This document shows positions 15,565-18,603 of a DNA stretch of 18,603 nt, one piece after another. The stretch comes from Yaniella flava. GTDB taxonomy: Bacteria; Actinomycetota; Actinomycetes; Actinomycetales; Micrococcaceae. The stretch is taken from contig NZ_BAAAMN010000039.1 in NCBI RefSeq assembly GCF_039529295.1, forward strand, positions 1 through 18,603, in the 5' to 3' direction. The notes beneath the pieces are model-generated. The model had not been told where the DNA came from. It did no database searches and saw nothing but the letters and a program-made list of their open reading frames with translations. Every line of letters begins with the position of its first letter. Position 1 is the stretch's first letter. The translations under genes and the position numbers were made by a program.

Positions 15565-15593
15565 TTGGCCACTAGCCGAGCTGTGATTAGTAG
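15565..15593 (+). promoter_or_regulatory. Weak candidate promoter for the glycosyltransferase gene
   Basis: TTGGCC (15565-15570), 17 bp, then TAGTAG (15588-15593), just before the GGTGGGAG ribosome binding site (15596-15603). The -10 match is poor. A promoter is expected because the preceding hairpin should separate this gene from khpA. Confidence 0.25.
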
Positions 15594-15609
15594 TGGGTGG
15601 GAGTAACTT

Positions 15610-18207
15610 GTGGGATCCTCAGCGGTAGTGCGTGCTATGGAGTTTTTAAAGAAGCTCCAAAAACCCAAGAGCTTCTCGGGTGAAACAACAGTCAGTCATC
15701 CAAGCTCTCCGAGCTCTGAACACGTGGGGCCAGCCTGTCTTGTGAATCCGGTAATGAATTATTATCGGCATAAGGTGAGCTCGAACCTTGATTCCTTTGT
15801 CAAATTCGCTATGCGGAGTCGCTCAGTTCATGTTCGGGACGTTCTTGCAGGAGTCTCGTCCGATGAGTATCCCGGCTACGCTGATTTGCTTGCAGCAATT
15901 GATTCCTTTTTGACGAGTCAGACTAGTTTTAGTTCGGTGCGCCTGGAAGAGCTCTATAATCACCGTATTTTGCTATCACTCGCTAATTTAGTAGCCAACA
16001 CGGCGCGAGATGATGTCGACACTCACGCGTCCTTACGTATTTATGATTTCGTTCTGCAAGTTTTCGAAAGTGACGCGTTTGATAGCAACGATAAGATGCA
16101 GTATCTCGAGGCGCTGGTAGAAGGAGACAGAGGCGATGAACTCGGTCGGCTGGGTGATGTCTTTCAAATAAATGAACTGGCGCCTATGCAGTCTGATTTG
16201 TTAGATATCCAGAGGATCAGGCGATCGGCACCTTCCGAAACGTCGTGGGTTGAAGCCATGAACCGTTTTTATTCGCGGTTAGGCATGTCCAAGATACGTT
16301 TGACGGGAGACGACAAACTACCATTTTTAGATCGACTCGAATCGGACACGCGGGTCGTTGTAGACGGCCCCACTGTATCAGTGATCATGCCCACCTACTG
16401 TCCGGGGCCTGGTATCCGGACTGCGGTTCGTAGCTTGTTACAACAGACCTGGAAAAACACTGAAATTATCATCGTGGATGATGCATCACCAGTCGAATAT
16501 CGGGACTTGTTTCTGGAGCTTGAAAATCTTGGGCCGTCAATACGTGTGCTGAGACAAGACACCAACTCGGGTGCTTATGTTGCAAGAAATAGGGGAGTGT
16601 CTGACGCGACTGGGGAATTTATTACCATCCACGACGACGATGACTGGTCTCACCCCGACAAACTTGCGTTGCAAATGGAAGCACTGCTTGGCAACAACGA
16701 AATAATTGCAAGTAGCTCTGCGCATATACGTACTACAGCGGATCTTGATTTTAAGCGTGTCAATACTCAACCTAGCTACCTGCAAATGAATTACTCCTCG
16801 CTTATGTTTCACCGGAGTCTCATTGCCGAGATTGGCATGTGGGATACTGTGAATAGAGGTGCCGATGGTGAGTTCCTACTTCGAATGATTACACGGTTTG
16901 GCGCATCGAGAATAGCTGAACTTGCGGAGAAGCCACTTTCCTTCAGCCGAATCTGGAGCGGGTCTTTGACTTCAGGGGAAATGTCGCGCGGGTACTTTGC
17001 GCAATCCAGGCTCTTGTACCGGGAAGCCTTTCGAAAGTGGCATCGAGAAACTAAAAAAGCTGGTTCTCAGTTAATTTTGAATGTGAATGAACCACGCCAA
17101 TTTCCAGTACCGACTACATTCGAAGCTGGTAGGAGAAATGCTGACCTAGGGACTTTCGACGTCATATACGTTACAGATTTTTTCCGTCAGGCAAAGTACC
17201 CTCAGACTGTTTTGGCGGAGTTAAACGCATTCATCGACGCCGGGTTGCGTGTGGGCTATATGCAACTACCTTCACCTGAAACAGTCGATCCGTCCGGATT
17301 CTCACCACTTCTTTTTGAAATGCAGCTTGAGGGCAATTTGACACAGGTGTCTCATGACGATGTCGCTTGCACCGAACTACTAGTCGTTTATGGCAGCGCT
17401 ATGGGGATGTTTTTAGATAATTTGGGGAGTACGGTAAGGAGCCGTCGCAGCATACTAGTGCATCATGAATTGCCGAGCCTAGGCGGAGAGGAAAACCGTC
17501 GTCCCGCTTTGCTTGCACAATCCCTGCGGAATCTAGATCGTTGCTTTGATACACGCTTCCGGGTCACCGGAGCAACTAAATATGACTACAATTGGCTAAA
17601 ATCTTCTTCGCCGAGAGGGCGATTGCTGCCAACACACCTTATTTGGCATCCTGTGCTTAGCGAAAGAGCACACGAGATTTCGGTGCCCGAGGGGACCCCG
17701 ACCGTCGGATTTCATTCGCACGGTAATGCATATCGGTGGCCTGCCACAGAGGCAGAATTTGTAGAGATTTACGATTCTCCTGAATTTCATACGAGAATAT
17801 TCGGAAATGTAAATCCGGCCGTTAAAAAATATGGTGGGGAGGCGTTTAAGAAAATATCTATTCTTAAACCTCAGAACTACACTAAAAGACAGTTTTTCGA
17901 TGATATAAGTTTCTGGGTTTACTATCCGCATCATCGGCTCAGCGTGCAACCTTGGCTTCCTGTGTTGGAAGCAATGCGTGCAGGCAAGGTTGTTATATTA
18001 CCAAAACGTTTAGAACCTACATACGGGGACGGTGCTATCTACGTGGAACCTGAAGAAGTAGGTGCGACTGTAAATAGGCTGGCCAATGATCCACGAAGTT
18101 TCATCAGTCAAGCTACTCTGGGGCAGAAGTTCGTTGCTGACCGTTTTACAAATGACCGGCTTTTGGAGCGGTATAGGCGCCTGGTGTCGTCAACGTCAGA
18201 AGCCTGA
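15610..18207 (+). CDS. Two-domain glycosyltransferase (GT2 plus GT-B-like), candidate polysaccharide polymerase
   Basis: An 865-residue cytoplasmic protein in three parts. Residues 1-250 are mainly helical and match nothing I recognise. Residues 255-480 are a GT2 (GT-A fold) transferase: VSVIMPTYCPG, then IIIVDDAS (289-293), NSGAYVARNRG, the metal-binding HDDDDW (341-346) and the acceptor-side GADGEF (Asp419). Residues 515-865 look like a GT-B transferase: FDVIYVTDFF opens a Rossmann-like half, and PWLPVLEAMRAGKVVILP (Glu787) with GDGAIYVEPEEVG resembles the donor site of GT4-like enzymes. No membrane helix is evident. The GTG start has GGTGGGAG six bases upstream; the ATG at 15637 lacks one. 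Codons look more A/T-rich than in ffh or rpsP, hinting at separate acquisition. Pairing inverting and retaining domains suggests synthesis of an alternating chain, perhaps ManNAcA-glucose (inference). Confidence 0.85.
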   Translation: MGSSAVVRAMEFLKKLQKPKSFSGETTVSHPSSPSSEHVGPACLVNPVMNYYRHKVSSNLDSFVKFAMRSRSVHVRDVLAGVSSDEYPGYADLLAAIDSFLTSQTSFSSVRLEELYNHRILLSLANLVANTARDDVDTHASLRIYDFVLQVFESDAFDSNDKMQYLEALVEGDRGDELGRLGDVFQINELAPMQSDLLDIQRIRRSAPSETSWVEAMNRFYSRLGMSKIRLTGDDKLPFLDRLESDTRVVVDGPTVSVIMPTYCPGPGIRTAVRSLLQQTWKNTEIIIVDDASPVEYRDLFLELENLGPSIRVLRQDTNSGAYVARNRGVSDATGEFITIHDDDDWSHPDKLALQMEALLGNNEIIASSSAHIRTTADLDFKRVNTQPSYLQMNYSSLMFHRSLIAEIGMWDTVNRGADGEFLLRMITRFGASRIAELAEKPLSFSRIWSGSLTSGEMSRGYFAQSRLLYREAFRKWHRETKKAGSQLILNVNEPRQFPVPTTFEAGRRNADLGTFDVIYVTDFFRQAKYPQTVLAELNAFIDAGLRVGYMQLPSPETVDPSGFSPLLFEMQLEGNLTQVSHDDVACTELLVVYGSAMGMFLDNLGSTVRSRRSILVHHELPSLGGEENRRPALLAQSLRNLDRCFDTRFRVTGATKYDYNWLKSSSPRGRLLPTHLIWHPVLSERAHEISVPEGTPTVGFHSHGNAYRWPATEAEFVEIYDSPEFHTRIFGNVNPAVKKYGGEAFKKISILKPQNYTKRQFFDDISFWVYYPHHRLSVQPWLPVLEAMRAGKVVILPKRLEPTYGDGAIYVEPEEVGATVNRLANDPRSFISQATLGQKFVADRFTNDRLLERYRRLVSSTSEA

Positions 18208-18462
18208 GGGACATTCTCATTCTTGCCGTACGTCGACGTCTAACGATTGTACGTGTTTGATTTCTTCTCCGCGCTGGTATGCGTACCGCCCGAGTAGACA
18301 CGAGAAAATAGATGTGAATAGAACTTCTCGAATTACCTAGGCCAACCAAGTATGTAGTGTATGGCTAGCCCCTTCGGCAATTTTGGCATGCACCAAATTG
18401 TCTTAAGGTTCTAGCTGGTATGGTAACGCGTTAAATCCGTCAAGAATATGAGAAAGGTCCAA
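18208..18462. other. Gap between the glycosyltransferase gene and the truncated right-hand gene
   Basis: I see no credible gene. An imperfect inverted repeat, CAATTTTGG (18378-18386) and CCAAATTG (18393-18400), has a six-base loop and one unpaired T. No T-tract follows, so it may be an operator or a weak terminator. TTGTCT (18398-18403) and an AT-rich TATGGT (18419-18424) could form a weak promoter for the next gene. Confidence 0.3.
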
Positions 18463-18564
18463 ATGAAAAAGTTCCACAAAGATCTACATATAACGGCAAA
18501 ACCACCTGAAGATCCCTCCGGCCTACCAGAACGTGTAACTAGAGCGTGTCTCCTATTTGCGTAG
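18463..18564 (+). pseudogene. 5' fragment of a gene truncated by an insertion sequence
   Basis: An ATG with AGAAAGG five bases upstream opens MKKFHKDLHITAKPPEDPSG and continues for about 26 native codons. At about 18541 the sequence becomes that of an insertion-sequence end, and the frame stops at the TAG at 18562-18564 inside it. The strong ribosome binding site argues for a real gene start. The family cannot be recognised from so little; its position after the glycosyltransferase suggests a surface-polymer role (inference). Confidence 0.5.
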
Positions 18565-18603
18565 CCAGGCTACGACAGCGCAGAGGACTGCGGTAGCCCG
18601 GTA
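18542..18603 (-). mobile_element. End of an IS5-family-like insertion sequence
   Basis: GAGCGTGTCTCCT at 18542-18554 looks like an IS terminal repeat of the GAG-type ends seen in IS427/IS1031-like IS5 elements. It starts in a CTAG (18539-18542), in keeping with the short YTAR-like targets of that group. The transposase tail reads inward on the minus strand immediately beside it. The other end is outside the window, so the inverted repeat and target duplication cannot be confirmed. Confidence 0.55.
18553..18603 (-). CDS. Transposase C-terminus (IS5-family-like), cut by the window edge
   Basis: The minus strand from the window edge encodes YRATAVLCAVVAWLRK and then TAG (18555-18553). Alternating hydrophobic residues ending in a WLR-type motif a few bases from the IS tip are typical of DDE transposases in the IS5 superfamily, whose last helix has the pattern Y-x-A-x-x-x-L-x-A-x-x-x-W-L-R. 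The catalytic residues lie outside the window. Confidence 0.5.
   Translation of the reverse strand, partial: YRATAVLCAVVAWLRK

Overview
The window looks like chromosome from a Gram-positive actinobacterium, most likely Micrococcales near the Micrococcaceae (inference). Reasons: smc, ftsY, ffh, rpsP and a KhpA-type KH gene in actinobacterial order; FtsY with an N-terminal membrane segment and long acidic Pro/Glu linker; a tailed ribosomal protein S16; many GTG/TTG starts; probable leaderless transcripts. Base composition is moderate for the phylum, roughly half G+C by eye.

Layout. Positions 1-49 hold the first codons of an unidentified minus-strand gene behind a good promoter. At 213-3937 there is a minus-strand polysaccharide block: an ABC-2 permease (wzm-like), its ATPase (wzt-like, TAATG-coupled) and a heparinase II/III-family protein. 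A 292-bp divergent region with a near-consensus plus-strand promoter follows, then UDP-GlcNAc 2-epimerase (wecB-like, 4230-5393), 23 bp before smc (5417-8971). A convergent MFS transporter (8962-10251) overlaps the smc 3' end by 10 bp. Next come ftsY, a clear terminator, ffh, a UDP-HexNAc 6-dehydrogenase (wecC-like, 13382-14638), rpsP and khpA. A long hairpin ends this run where rimM-trmD would be expected. Instead there is an 865-residue protein with a GT2 domain followed by a GT-B-like domain (15610-18207). The right edge (about 18542-18603) is the end of an IS5-like insertion sequence that appears to cut a small plus-strand gene after about 26 codons.

How the genes fit together. The housekeeping set covers chromosome organisation (Smc) and co-translational membrane targeting (Ffh, FtsY), with S16 and an RNA-binding protein. 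Interleaved is a dispersed glycopolymer pathway: WecB makes UDP-ManNAc, the dehydrogenase could make UDP-ManNAcA, the two-domain transferase could build a polymer, Wzm/Wzt would export it and the heparinase-like enzyme could trim a uronate-containing chain. Micrococcus luteus teichuronic acid alternates ManNAcA and glucose, so a teichuronic-acid-like product exported by an ABC transporter is the most economical hypothesis. The product and the specificity of the GT and lyase are inference.

No tRNA, rRNA, SRP RNA, CRISPR array or phage gene was seen.
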